A stretch of 64,000 nt of DNA from CAIKZZ01 sp036742455 (GTDB lineage: Bacteria > Pseudomonadota > Gammaproteobacteria > Steroidobacterales > Steroidobacteraceae): positions 124,001 to 188,000 of the forward strand of contig DAINQU010000001.1 of assembly GCA_036742455.1 (NCBI GenBank), given 5' to 3'. How positions within the stretch are numbered: the first letter of the stretch is position 1; the number at the start of each line of letters is the position of its first letter. Under the pieces are notes generated by a model. That model searched no databases. It was not told where the DNA came from and saw nothing but the letters and a program-made list of their open reading frames with translations. The translations under genes and the position numbers were made by a program. Positions 24,644 to 32,768 of this stretch are shown here, in pieces.

Positions 24644-25282
24644 ATGAAACTCCACTCATTCTGGCGCAGCTCCGCCGCCTACCGCGTTCGAATTGCGCTG
24701 GCGCTGAAGGGCGTGGCATACGAAACCGTCGCGCATCATCTCGGGCGTGGCGAACAGTCGGCGGCCGCTTATACGGCATTGAATCCGCAGGGCTTTGTGC
24801 CGATGCTCGAGGACGATGGCGTCTGTCTGGGTCAGTCGTTGGCCATAATCGAATACGTAGACGAGCGCTTCCCGGCACCGCCCTTATTGCCCTCCAACGC
24901 GGAGGGGCGGGCCCACGTTCGCGCGCTGGCGCAGGCCATCGCCTGTGACATCCACCCCCTGAACAATCTACGGGTGCTTCGTTATTTGCGGGGGCCGTTG
25001 GGGCAGGATACGGCCGGGGTCGAAACGTGGTACCGACATTGGATCGCCGAGGGCTTTGTCGCGTTAGAGGCGATGGCGTCACGGTACACAGCGAACGGCG
25101 AACGGCTATACGGCGCCGATCTGACCTTGGCGGACGTGTGTCTGGTGCCGCAAATGTATAACGCCCGACGCTTTCAATGCGACTTAAGCCCATACCCGAC
25201 CTTGGTTGCCATCGATCGTTCGTTACAGTCGCTGGCGGCGTTCAGCGCGGCGGTGCCCGAGCGTCAGCCGGATGCAGAGTGA
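24644..25282 (+). CDS. maiA: Maleylacetoacetate isomerase (zeta-class glutathione transferase)
   Basis: A 212-residue zeta GST: the glutathione-binding start SFWRSSAAYRVRIALALKG has the catalytic Ser-Ser pair of the class, then NPQGFVPML (cis-Pro) and GQSLAIIEYVDE. The C-terminal all-helical domain has DIHPLNNLRVLRYL and GADLTLADVCLVPQ. It isomerises maleylacetoacetate to fumarylacetoacetate in tyrosine/homogentisate breakdown. The other pathway genes (hmgA, fahA) are not in the window. It is coupled to the preceding FAD enzyme. Confidence 0.93.
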   Translation: MKLHSFWRSSAAYRVRIALALKGVAYETVAHHLGRGEQSAAAYTALNPQGFVPMLEDDGVCLGQSLAIIEYVDERFPAPPLLPSNAEGRAHVRALAQAIACDIHPLNNLRVLRYLRGPLGQDTAGVETWYRHWIAEGFVALEAMASRYTANGERLYGADLTLADVCLVPQMYNARRFQCDLSPYPTLVAIDRSLQSLAAFSAAVPERQPDAE

Positions 25283-25365
25283 CTCTGCCGGACGCCTCAG
25301 CGATACTCACAGAATGCGACCGATCCGGTCGTGGTCAGACACCGTTTTGAGGGGAGATTCGTAGC

Positions 25366-26475
25366 ATGAAGACTCGCGCCGCCGTTGCGTTTGCCGCTGG
25401 TAAGCCGCTGGAAGTCATTGAAGTGGATTTGGAAGGGCCGAAGGCCGGCGAAGTCTTGATCGAGATCAAGGCATCGGGCGTCTGTCACACGGATGAGTTC
25501 ACCCGATCGGGCGCGGATCCCGAAGGGCTTTTTCCCGCGATCTTCGGTCACGAAGGTGCCGGCGTCGTCGTTGAGGTGGGGCCGGGCGTGAAGTCCGTCA
25601 AGCCGGGCGACCATGTGATTCCGCTCTACACCCCCGAATGTCGTGAATGCAAAAGCTGCACCTCGCAAAAGACCAACCTGTGCACCGCCATTCGCGCCAC
25701 TCAGGGCAAGGGTCTGATGCCGGACGGTACGAGTCGCTTCTCGCTCGGCGGGGAAATGGTGCACCACTACATGGGTTGCTCAACGTTCTCAAACTACACC
25801 GTCTTGCCCGAAATCGCGGTGGCGAAGATTCGTCCCGATGCCCCCTTCGAAAAGGTCTGCTACATCGGTTGTGGCGTCACCACGGGTATCGGCGCTGTGA
25901 TCAATACGGCCAAGGTAGAGCCGGGCGCCAATGTTGTCGTTTTCGGCCTCGGCGGTATCGGTTTGAATGTCATTCAGGGTGCGCGCCTGGCTGGCGCGAA
26001 CAAAATCATCGGCGTCGATCTCAATCCCGCTCGCGAGGCACTGGCTCGCAAGTTCGGCATGACTCATTTCGTCAATCCGAAGGAAGTGGAGGGTGATCTC
26101 GTACCGTACTTGGTCGCGCTGACCGATGGTGGCGCCGACTATTCCTTCGAGTGTGTCGGCAACGTGAATCTGATGCGCCAGGCGTTGGAGTGCTGTCACC
26201 GCGGTTGGGGCGAATCGATCATTATCGGCGTCGCCGGCGCCGGCCAGGAAATCAGCACCCGCCCATTCCAACTGGTTACCGGTCGCGTCTGGAAGGGCAC
26301 CGCGTTTGGTGGCGCACGGGGTCGCACCGATGTGCCGAAGATTGTCGACTGGTACATGGACGGGAAGATTGAAATCGACTCGCTAATCACCCACGTAATG
26401 CCAATCGAAAAAATCAATGATGCGTTTGATCTCATGCATGCCGGTGAGTCTATTCGCAGTGTCGTGACGTTCTGA
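25366..26475 (+). CDS. frmA: S-(hydroxymethyl)glutathione dehydrogenase (class III alcohol dehydrogenase)
   Basis: A 369-residue zinc enzyme that oxidises the formaldehyde-glutathione adduct to S-formylglutathione with NAD+, and also reduces S-nitrosoglutathione. Catalytic zinc ligands are in ASGVCHTDEF and FGHEGAG; the structural zinc cysteines are in PECRECKSC...NLC. The NAD loop is GLGGIGLNVIQGA. GAGGGGAG lies about 10 bases before ATG 25366. It is followed after 4 bases by the hydrolase that completes the pathway. Confidence 0.97.
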   Translation: MKTRAAVAFAAGKPLEVIEVDLEGPKAGEVLIEIKASGVCHTDEFTRSGADPEGLFPAIFGHEGAGVVVEVGPGVKSVKPGDHVIPLYTPECRECKSCTSQKTNLCTAIRATQGKGLMPDGTSRFSLGGEMVHHYMGCSTFSNYTVLPEIAVAKIRPDAPFEKVCYIGCGVTTGIGAVINTAKVEPGANVVVFGLGGIGLNVIQGARLAGANKIIGVDLNPAREALARKFGMTHFVNPKEVEGDLVPYLVALTDGGADYSFECVGNVNLMRQALECCHRGWGESIIIGVAGAGQEISTRPFQLVTGRVWKGTAFGGARGRTDVPKIVDWYMDGKIEIDSLITHVMPIEKINDAFDLMHAGESIRSVVTF

Positions 26476-26479
26476 TCCC

Positions 26480-27328
26480 ATGACTATCGAGACCTTGTCG
26501 GAACAGCGCTGCTTCGGAGGCTTGCAGGGCTTCTATCGACATCAGAGTCGTGAAACAGGCACCGCGATGCGCTTTGCCGTGTTTCAGCCACCCCAGGTAC
26601 GGGAGGGCGCGGTGCCGGTACTCTGGTTTCTGTCGGGGCTTACGTGCACCGAAGAAAACTTCACGGCGAAAGCCGGAGCCCAGCGGGTGGCGGCAGAGTT
26701 GGGTCTGATGTTGGTGGCGCCGGACACCAGTCCGCGCGGTGACGGGGTGCCGGGTGACCCGGACAACGCTTACGACTTTGGGCTGGGTGCTGGATTCTAC
26801 GTCGACGCGACCGAGTCGCCGTGGTCGACGCATTATCGGATGTATTCCTACGTCACCCGCGAGTTGCCGGCGTTGCTCGCGACTCATTTTCCAGCTGACC
26901 TGACGCGCCAAGGTATCACCGGCCACTCGATGGGAGGTCATGGCGCGTTGACCGTTGCTCTGAAAAATCCGACGACGTTTCGGACGGTGTCTGCCTTTGC
27001 GCCGATCGTCGCCCCCTCCGACGTGCCGTGGGGGCAGAAGGCGCTGGGGCGATATCTGGGCGAGGATCGGTCAACGTGGGGCGCGTACGATGCGTGCCAG
27101 TTGATCCGTGCTGGGCACCGGGCGCCACTGTTGTTGGTGGACCAGGGTGAGGCAGACAAATTTCTCGATGATCAGTTGCGGCCGGATCTCTTGGAAGATG
27201 CGTGCGCGGCCATGGGTCAGCCCCTGTTGCTCAGGCGCCAGCCCGGCTATGACCACAGTTATTACTTCATCGCGACGTTTATGGAAGACCACCTGCGCTG
27301 GCATGCGCAGGGGCTGAGCACGGTCTGA
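26480..27328 (+). CDS. frmB: S-formylglutathione hydrolase
   Basis: A 282-residue esterase D-family alpha/beta hydrolase that splits S-formylglutathione to formate and glutathione. Visible are VLWFLSGLTCTEENF, the nucleophile GHSMGGHGAL, the acid region LLVDQGEADKFLDDQL, and the catalytic His in PGYDHSYYFI. It is cotranscribed with frmA and ends at a strong terminator. No FrmR-type repressor is adjacent. Confidence 0.96.
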   Translation: MTIETLSEQRCFGGLQGFYRHQSRETGTAMRFAVFQPPQVREGAVPVLWFLSGLTCTEENFTAKAGAQRVAAELGLMLVAPDTSPRGDGVPGDPDNAYDFGLGAGFYVDATESPWSTHYRMYSYVTRELPALLATHFPADLTRQGITGHSMGGHGALTVALKNPTTFRTVSAFAPIVAPSDVPWGQKALGRYLGEDRSTWGAYDACQLIRAGHRAPLLLVDQGEADKFLDDQLRPDLLEDACAAMGQPLLLRRQPGYDHSYYFIATFMEDHLRWHAQGLSTV

Positions 27329-27331
27329 AGG

Positions 27332-27378
27332 CCGCGACGAGGCCGGCACCATGCCGGCCTCGTCGACGGTTTATTTTT
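27332..27378 (+). terminator. Rho-independent terminator of frmA-frmB
   Basis: A 13-bp perfect stem (27335-27347 with 27353-27365), extended by 3 bp after a one-base bulge, is followed by TTTATTTTT. The T-run overlaps the stop and last codons of the convergent argH. Confidence 0.92.
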
Positions 27379-28561
27379 GTGCGAACAATGCGGCGCCGAC
27401 GCGCCGGTATGCATCGCGGAACGGGATGCCTTCTTCTACGACCAGCCGATTCGCCTGCTCGGCGGCATGGATCGACGCATCAAGGTGAATGTTCTGCGGT
27501 CTAAATGAGACGCCCTCGAGTGCGGCCGGCAAAATATCCAGCGTGGCAATCGCCATATCAATTCCGCGGAACAGCGGCACCTTGAGTAACTGCAGATCAC
27601 GTTGATAGCCCGAGGGCAACTTGGCGTAGAGGCCGAGTGCTTCGACCAAGCATGCCTGAGCGGACATACTGCGCCCCCGGATCAGTTCGAACACGTCCGG
27701 ATTGCGCTTCTGCGGCATGATCGAAGATCCCGTCGTGAACGCCGTCGGCAGTGAAACGAACGCGAACTCCTGCGTGTAAAAAAGCATCAGATCGGACGCT
27801 AATCGTCCAAGATCGGTCATTAGCAGCGCGATCTCAAACAACACCTGCGACTCGGCCTTGCCACGGGACAGCTGCACCGCGGTAACGGGGGCATGCACGA
27901 GTGGGAAGCCCAAATGCCGCGCAGCAACCTCGCGGTCGATCGGCAGTCCGGGCGTGCCGTATCCGGCGGCAGAGCCCAACGGGCACTTGCCGATGCGGCG
28001 TTGAACGCTTTGCAGGCCTTCCGCGTCGTCCTGAATTTCGGCGGCGAATCCCTGCGCCCACAACGCGACCGACGAAGGCATCGCCTGTTGCATGTGCGTA
28101 TATCCCGGCAGAGGCATGTCCGGATGACGCGTCGCGAGGGCATGAAGCGCTTCGGCAACGCCGTACGCGCCCTGTCGGAGTTGTTCCACGGCGTCGCGCA
28201 GATACAAGCGCAACGCCGTCAAGACTTGATCGTTACGCGAGCGGCCCAGATGGATCCGTCCACCGACCGCGCCCACTTTCTCGGTGAGCAGCCCCTCGAT
28301 CGCCGTTTGCCCGTCTTCCTGCTCCAGCGTCACGCGCCAGTCGCCCCGTGCGTGCGCAGCGCCGATGTCGGTCAGCGCATCGCGCAGCGTGGCTAAGTCG
28401 GTGGCCGTGAGCAGCCCCGCCGAATGGAGCCCCACGGCGTGGGCGATGGAACCCTCCACGTCATAGGCGACCAAACGATCGTCCAAGGCGTGGTCTTCTC
28501 CCGCCGTATAACCGAGGACGCGCGCATCCAATGGTGCGCCTTTGTCCCACAGACGGCTCAC
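27371..28561 (-). CDS. argH: Argininosuccinate lyase, short form
   Basis: The last enzyme of arginine synthesis, splitting argininosuccinate to arginine and fumarate. The three superfamily signatures are present: HLGRSRNDQVLTAL, PGYTHMQQAMP, and GSSIMPQKRNPDVFELIRG. It is only 396 residues, ending at PFRDAYRRVGAALFAQK, where E. coli-type ArgH continues for about 60 more residues of a C-terminal helical domain. Catalytic residues precede the missing part. GTG 28561 overlaps the argB stop as GTGA. It is the last gene of the arg operon. Confidence 0.93.
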   Translation of the reverse strand: MSRLWDKGAPLDARVLGYTAGEDHALDDRLVAYDVEGSIAHAVGLHSAGLLTATDLATLRDALTDIGAAHARGDWRVTLEQEDGQTAIEGLLTEKVGAVGGRIHLGRSRNDQVLTALRLYLRDAVEQLRQGAYGVAEALHALATRHPDMPLPGYTHMQQAMPSSVALWAQGFAAEIQDDAEGLQSVQRRIGKCPLGSAAGYGTPGLPIDREVAARHLGFPLVHAPVTAVQLSRGKAESQVLFEIALLMTDLGRLASDLMLFYTQEFAFVSLPTAFTTGSSIMPQKRNPDVFELIRGRSMSAQACLVEALGLYAKLPSGYQRDLQLLKVPLFRGIDMAIATLDILPAALEGVSFRPQNIHLDASIHAAEQANRLVVEEGIPFRDAYRRVGAALFAQK

Positions 28562-29493
28562 GCGTGCGACTCGGGCTGCTGTTCGGCGGCGGACAGAGCG
28601 CGAACGTCCGCGACGATCAGCGTTCCAAGGCCTTCGTTGGTGAAGACCTCGGCTAACAGGGCGTCGGTCGACTTGAACGAGATCACGTGCACACGTCGAA
28701 CGCCGCCGCGAATGGCCGCTTCAATGGCATTGGCCTTCGGCATCATGCCGTCCGCGAAGCTACCGGCCGCCTCAAGGCGCTTCAGACCGGCGAGATCCGT
28801 GTAGGAGACCAGCGTCGACGGGTCGGACAGATCCTCGAAAATGCCGGCAGCGCCGGTGCACAACAGGAGTTTTTCGGCGCCGAGTGCCGCGCCGATATTG
28901 GCCGCGATCGTGTCAGCGTTGATGTTCAGCACGTTGCCCTGCTCATCGCAGGACAACGGACTGACGATTGGCATGTATTCGGCGTCGAGCAACTTCTGCA
29001 GGACGTCCGGATTAATGGACTCGACGTCACCTACCTGCCCGTAGTCAATGGTCTTGCCGTCGGCGCGCCGCACCGGTGCGCGGCGTTGCGCTTTGACCAA
29101 GCCGCCGTCAATGCCCGAGATGCCGACCGCATTGATGCCGAGGTCGCGGCAAATGCCGAGCAGACGCGTGTTTAACAGGCCATTCAACACCATGACCGTC
29201 ACCTCCACCGTCTTTTCGTCGGTGATACGGCGACCGTCAACCATGGTCGGTTCGATGCCCAGCGAGCGCTGCATCTCGTCGAGTTGCGGACCGCCCCCGT
29301 GCACCAAGACGACCTTGATCCCCACTTGGTGCAGGATGGCGACTTGCTCGACCAATGCGCGGGTGGTGGCCTCGTTCGCGAAGATCGCGCCGCCCACTTT
29401 GACGACAAAAATTTTGCCTTTGTACATGCGGATGTAAGGCGCGGCATTGCGCATCGCACGGATCGCGACGGCTTGTTCGGGACGATAGTTCAT
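28558..29493 (-). CDS. argB: Acetylglutamate kinase
   Basis: Phosphorylates N-acetyl-L-glutamate (second step of arginine synthesis). The 311-residue protein has the amino-acid-kinase landmarks VVKVGGAIF, LVHGGGPQLDEM, a central NINADTIAANIGAALGAEKLLLCTG, and late GGMMPK-type DGMMPKANAIEAAI. It is a stand-alone kinase. Unlike the xanthomonad ArgB it has no fused C-terminal acetyltransferase (NAGS) domain. ATG 29493 has GGAG 7 bases upstream; the longer frame to 29517 lacks a site. It lies 35 bases after argF' and overlaps argH by GTGA. Confidence 0.94.
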   Translation of the reverse strand: MNYRPEQAVAIRAMRNAAPYIRMYKGKIFVVKVGGAIFANEATTRALVEQVAILHQVGIKVVLVHGGGPQLDEMQRSLGIEPTMVDGRRITDEKTVEVTVMVLNGLLNTRLLGICRDLGINAVGISGIDGGLVKAQRRAPVRRADGKTIDYGQVGDVESINPDVLQKLLDAEYMPIVSPLSCDEQGNVLNINADTIAANIGAALGAEKLLLCTGAAGIFEDLSDPSTLVSYTDLAGLKRLEAAGSFADGMMPKANAIEAAIRGGVRRVHVISFKSTDALLAEVFTNEGLGTLIVADVRALSAAEQQPESHA

Positions 29494-29528
29494 GGTCAGT
29501 CTCCGGAAATACGACAATAGGGGTGTGT

Positions 29529-30533
29529 TCAGGCGAGCAGGCGGTGTAGCACCGCCATCTGCGCCACCAGACGGTTGTGAGCTTCGTGCAGCACGACACT
29601 GCGCGGCCCATCCAGGACTTCCTCAGCCACGGCCACGTTGCGGCGAACCGGCAGGCAATGCATCAGTCGGCAGTCAGCAGCTGCGCCGTCGAACGTCGCA
29701 TCGGTCACTTGCCAATGATTTAAGGCGGCGCGCAGCGCGCCATCGACGGCGGCATCGCCATAGTGCGAGGTACAGCCCCATTCTTTCGCGTAGATGACCT
29801 GAGCGCCTTGCATCGCGCTGGCTCGATCATCGGTTTCCGTCACCGAGCCACCGGACGCAGCGGCCGCTGCGCGGGCGCGCGCCATAATCGGCTCCGGCAG
29901 CGCGTAGCCCTCCGGCCGAGCGACGACGACTTCATGGCCGCGCAGCGCAGCCATATGCAGCGCTGCGGCTGGCACGGCGAGTGGCAGTGCACGAGGGTGC
30001 GGTACCCAAGACAGGACAAACTTAGATCGCGGAGCAATCGACAGGTCGTTCAGCGTCTTCCAGTCAGCCAAGGCCTGGCAGGGGTGATTGATCGCGGACT
30101 CCAAGTTGATGAATGGCTTGTCGACCAACTGCGCCATCGCCTTGAAGGTCGAGTCGCTCAGGTCTGCATCCAGATTTTTGCCGTCCGCGAATGCGCGGAT
30201 CCCGAGCGCGTCGCAGAAGGACGCGAGCACGGGCAGCCCCTCGCGTACGTGCTCGGCGGCCGAACCGTCCATACGGACACCCATGCGTGTTTCAAGACCC
30301 CACGTGCCTTGGCCCGGGGTGATGACGAACGAGGAACCGCCGAGACGCGCCATACCGGCTTGAAAGGACGCGAGCGTGCGCAGCGATGGGTTTAGGAACA
30401 CGAGGCCGAGGATCTTCCCTTCTAAGGCCTTCGGTTCTGGGTGCTTTTGCAGCCGATTGGCCAGCGCCAGCAGGTCTTCGATGTCTTCGCGGGAGTGGTC
30501 CGCCAAGTCCATGAATTGGTGTAAGCGAGTCAC
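29529..30533 (-). CDS. argF': N-acyl-L-ornithine carbamoyltransferase (N-acetylornithine transcarbamylase family), atypical active site
   Basis: A 334-residue transcarbamylase of the N-acetyl/N-succinylornithine branch rather than ordinary ornithine type: the carbamoyl-phosphate loop is FLNPSLRT (ornithine enzymes have S-T-R-T-R), and the Cys loop is HCLPVRRNV (292-300). Aligned from memory with the Xanthomonas enzyme, the N-acyl-selecting residue (Glu92 there, Pro in the succinyl enzyme of Bacteroides) is Ala93. The position of its carboxylated Lys302 also falls on Ala301. So the acyl group used is not certain. It starts at GTG 30533, in a GTGA overlap with argD. Confidence 0.87.
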   Translation of the reverse strand: MTRLHQFMDLADHSREDIEDLLALANRLQKHPEPKALEGKILGLVFLNPSLRTLASFQAGMARLGGSSFVITPGQGTWGLETRMGVRMDGSAAEHVREGLPVLASFCDALGIRAFADGKNLDADLSDSTFKAMAQLVDKPFINLESAINHPCQALADWKTLNDLSIAPRSKFVLSWVPHPRALPLAVPAAALHMAALRGHEVVVARPEGYALPEPIMARARAAAAASGGSVTETDDRASAMQGAQVIYAKEWGCTSHYGDAAVDGALRAALNHWQVTDATFDGAAADCRLMHCLPVRRNVAVAEEVLDGPRSVVLHEAHNRLVAQMAVLHRLLA

Positions 30534-31678
30534 GGGGAGATCTCCGACAAGGCGGCGGCCAGCGCGTCCACATGGGAGGCGTTCAGGGTGAACGGTGGCA
30601 ACAGGCGCACAATATGGGGGTCAGCGGCGGTGCCAGCGAAGATGTTGCGAGCCATCAGTTCCTTTTGGATTTCCTTCGCGGGGCGTGTCGTACGCAAACC
30701 CAGCAACAGGCCGGCGCCTTGTACGTCGACAACGGGGCCGGTGACGCAGTGCGTACGGATCCGTTCGGACATCTGACGAACGTTGGCCAACAGACCTTCG
30801 GATTCAATAATGTCGATAACGGTTTCGACGATGGCACACGCCAGCGGACCGCCGCCGAATGTCGTACCCATGTCCTCGACTTTCAAGCGGGACGATACGG
30901 CTTTGGAGAGCAACATCGCCGACACCGGGAACCCGGCGCCGAGGGCCTTTGCGGTGGTCAAAATATCCGGAGTCACCTGGGCTCGATTGGCGCCAAACGG
31001 ATGACCCGTGCGGCCAACGCCGCATTGAACCTCGTCAAAGATCAGCAGTGCGCCGACATCATCGCAGCGGCGCCGAAGCGCGGCGAGTACGTTGGCGGGC
31101 ACGTCGTAGGCGCCGGCCAGTCCTTGGATGGGCTCGACAATGACACAGGCAGTATCGTGATCGATGCCGGCCACGGCGGCCTCTGCATCGCTGCGCGAGA
31201 CCCAACGGACGTCGAACGGCGCCTGCGGGAAGCCATACCATTTTTCCCGAGCGCCGTAGGTGACCGCGCCCGCTGCCGCAGTGCGGCCGTGCCAGCCGTG
31301 CTCGAGCGCGACCGCTGTACGGCGACCGGTGAGCCGGAAGGCGATACGTAACGCGTTCTCGTTGGCCTCTGCGCCGGAATTCACAAAAAATACGTCGGGC
31401 AGATCAAGATCCGCAAAGGCAACCAGGCGTGCGGCTGCGCGTTCGCGGATTTCCATAGGGATCGCGTTGGTCTGGAACAGCACGGAGCGGGCTTGACGAT
31501 CCAGTGCCTCCACCCAGCGTGGGTGGCCATAGCCGAGCGCGGCGACGGCGTGACCCCCGTAATAATCGAGCACGCGTCGCCCGTCCCGCGTATGCAGCCA
31601 GACCCCGTCCGCCGAGACGACTTCGAGAGGGTACTGTGAGAACACCTGAGCCAAATGGCTCTGGGCAGGCATGGTCAT
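30530..31678 (-). CDS. argD: Acetylornithine aminotransferase
   Basis: A PLP-dependent class III aminotransferase of 382 residues that converts N-acetylglutamate semialdehyde to N-acetylornithine with glutamate. It has DYYGGHAVAALGYGHP, FFVNSGAEANENALRIA, the cofactor-binding LLIFDEVQCGVGRTG, the Schiff-base lysine in TTAKALGAGFP, and FGGGPLACA. Two close in-frame ATGs (31678, 31672) compete; AGGA lies 11 bases before the first. In the N-acyl pathway its product feeds the adjacent transcarbamylase directly, which fits the GTGA overlap with argF'. Confidence 0.93.
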   Translation of the reverse strand: MTMPAQSHLAQVFSQYPLEVVSADGVWLHTRDGRRVLDYYGGHAVAALGYGHPRWVEALDRQARSVLFQTNAIPMEIRERAAARLVAFADLDLPDVFFVNSGAEANENALRIAFRLTGRRTAVALEHGWHGRTAAAGAVTYGAREKWYGFPQAPFDVRWVSRSDAEAAVAGIDHDTACVIVEPIQGLAGAYDVPANVLAALRRRCDDVGALLIFDEVQCGVGRTGHPFGANRAQVTPDILTTAKALGAGFPVSAMLLSKAVSSRLKVEDMGTTFGGGPLACAIVETVIDIIESEGLLANVRQMSERIRTHCVTGPVVDVQGAGLLLGLRTTRPAKEIQKELMARNIFAGTAADPHIVRLLPPFTLNASHVDALAAALSEISP

Positions 31679-31700
31679 GATGGCAATGTTCCTATGAGTC

Positions 31701-32768
31701 TCAGGTCCAGCCGATCGCCGGTGCGCAAAGGCCGAGCGTCGGCTCCCAGCCATGGAGGCGGTTTAACCACTGCACAGCGCCGCCAGCGGCACCCTTGGTC
31801 AAATTATCGAGCACGCTCATGACCGCGAGTGATTGGCCGTCCGCCGTCGCAAAGAGGTGGGCATAGTTACTGCCAACCACCTCTTTCATACGCGGAGCGT
31901 CGTGGAGCACACGAACAAAGGGCTGGCTTGAATAGAAATTCGCGAGGGCATCGCGCACCGCGACGCCCGACATGGGTCGTACCAATCGAGCCTGTGTCGT
32001 GGCGTGGATTCCGCGCGCGAACGGTCCGGAATGCGGCACAAAATGCAGGCGTACGGCCCGGCCAGTCAGTCGTTCGACGATGCTCATGACTTCTGGGGCG
32101 TGTCGATGGGCCAATGCGCCGTAACTATAGAGATCGCTGTGACGACGCGGATGGTGCGTGCCTTCAACGGGGCTACGCCCTGAACCCGTGCTGCCCGTGA
32201 TCCCGGCCACAAAAACATCCGGCTCGACCAACTCCAGCGCCATGAGGGGCACGAGGGCGAGCAGCATCGCTGTGGCAAAGCAGCCGGGGTGCGCCACGTG
32301 AGGCGTCGCCAGCGTGGGCAAATGTTCGGGCACCGCGCAGGTGAACGCGTTGAGGCGATGCGGTGCGCCATGCGCGTGTTTGTAGACGGATTGGTAGGCC
32401 GCCGCATCGGCAAAGCGATAGTCGGCGGAGATATCGACAACGCGGGGCTGATGACCCGCCGCTTCGGCGACGGTGAGCAGTCGATCGATGAGCGCGGCGG
32501 ACACCCCGTGCGGCGCTGCCGCCAAGATTGCCAAATTGCTCGTCCCAGCCACCAATTGTTCCGTCGCTTCCAGCGAGAGATAGGTCGTCTCGGGATAGGC
32601 GGCTGCCAGGTGCGGGAAGGCGGCCGCGACCCGTTCTCCGGGCTTTGAGTCCGACAAAATCCCCGCCAGTGTCAGCCGTGGGTGGCCAGCGATCAGGCGC
32701 AATAGCTCTCCGGCGACGTAGCCAGTGCCGCCGAGGACGAGAGTCGGTACTCGGTCGTTGCCGCTCAC
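31701..32768 (-). CDS. argC: N-acetyl-gamma-glutamyl-phosphate reductase
   Basis: Reduces N-acetylglutamyl phosphate to the semialdehyde with NADPH. The 355-residue protein starts with the dinucleotide loop LVLGGTGYVAGELLRL, has the catalytic cysteine in HPGCFATAMLLAL, and the TGSTGSGRSP and HFVPHSGPFARGIHAT segments. GTG 32768 overlaps the stop of gene X (GTGA). It lies 22 bases before argD. Confidence 0.95.
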   Translation of the reverse strand: MSGNDRVPTLVLGGTGYVAGELLRLIAGHPRLTLAGILSDSKPGERVAAAFPHLAAAYPETTYLSLEATEQLVAGTSNLAILAAAPHGVSAALIDRLLTVAEAAGHQPRVVDISADYRFADAAAYQSVYKHAHGAPHRLNAFTCAVPEHLPTLATPHVAHPGCFATAMLLALVPLMALELVEPDVFVAGITGSTGSGRSPVEGTHHPRRHSDLYSYGALAHRHAPEVMSIVERLTGRAVRLHFVPHSGPFARGIHATTQARLVRPMSGVAVRDALANFYSSQPFVRVLHDAPRMKEVVGSNYAHLFATADGQSLAVMSVLDNLTKGAAGGAVQWLNRLHGWEPTLGLCAPAIGWT

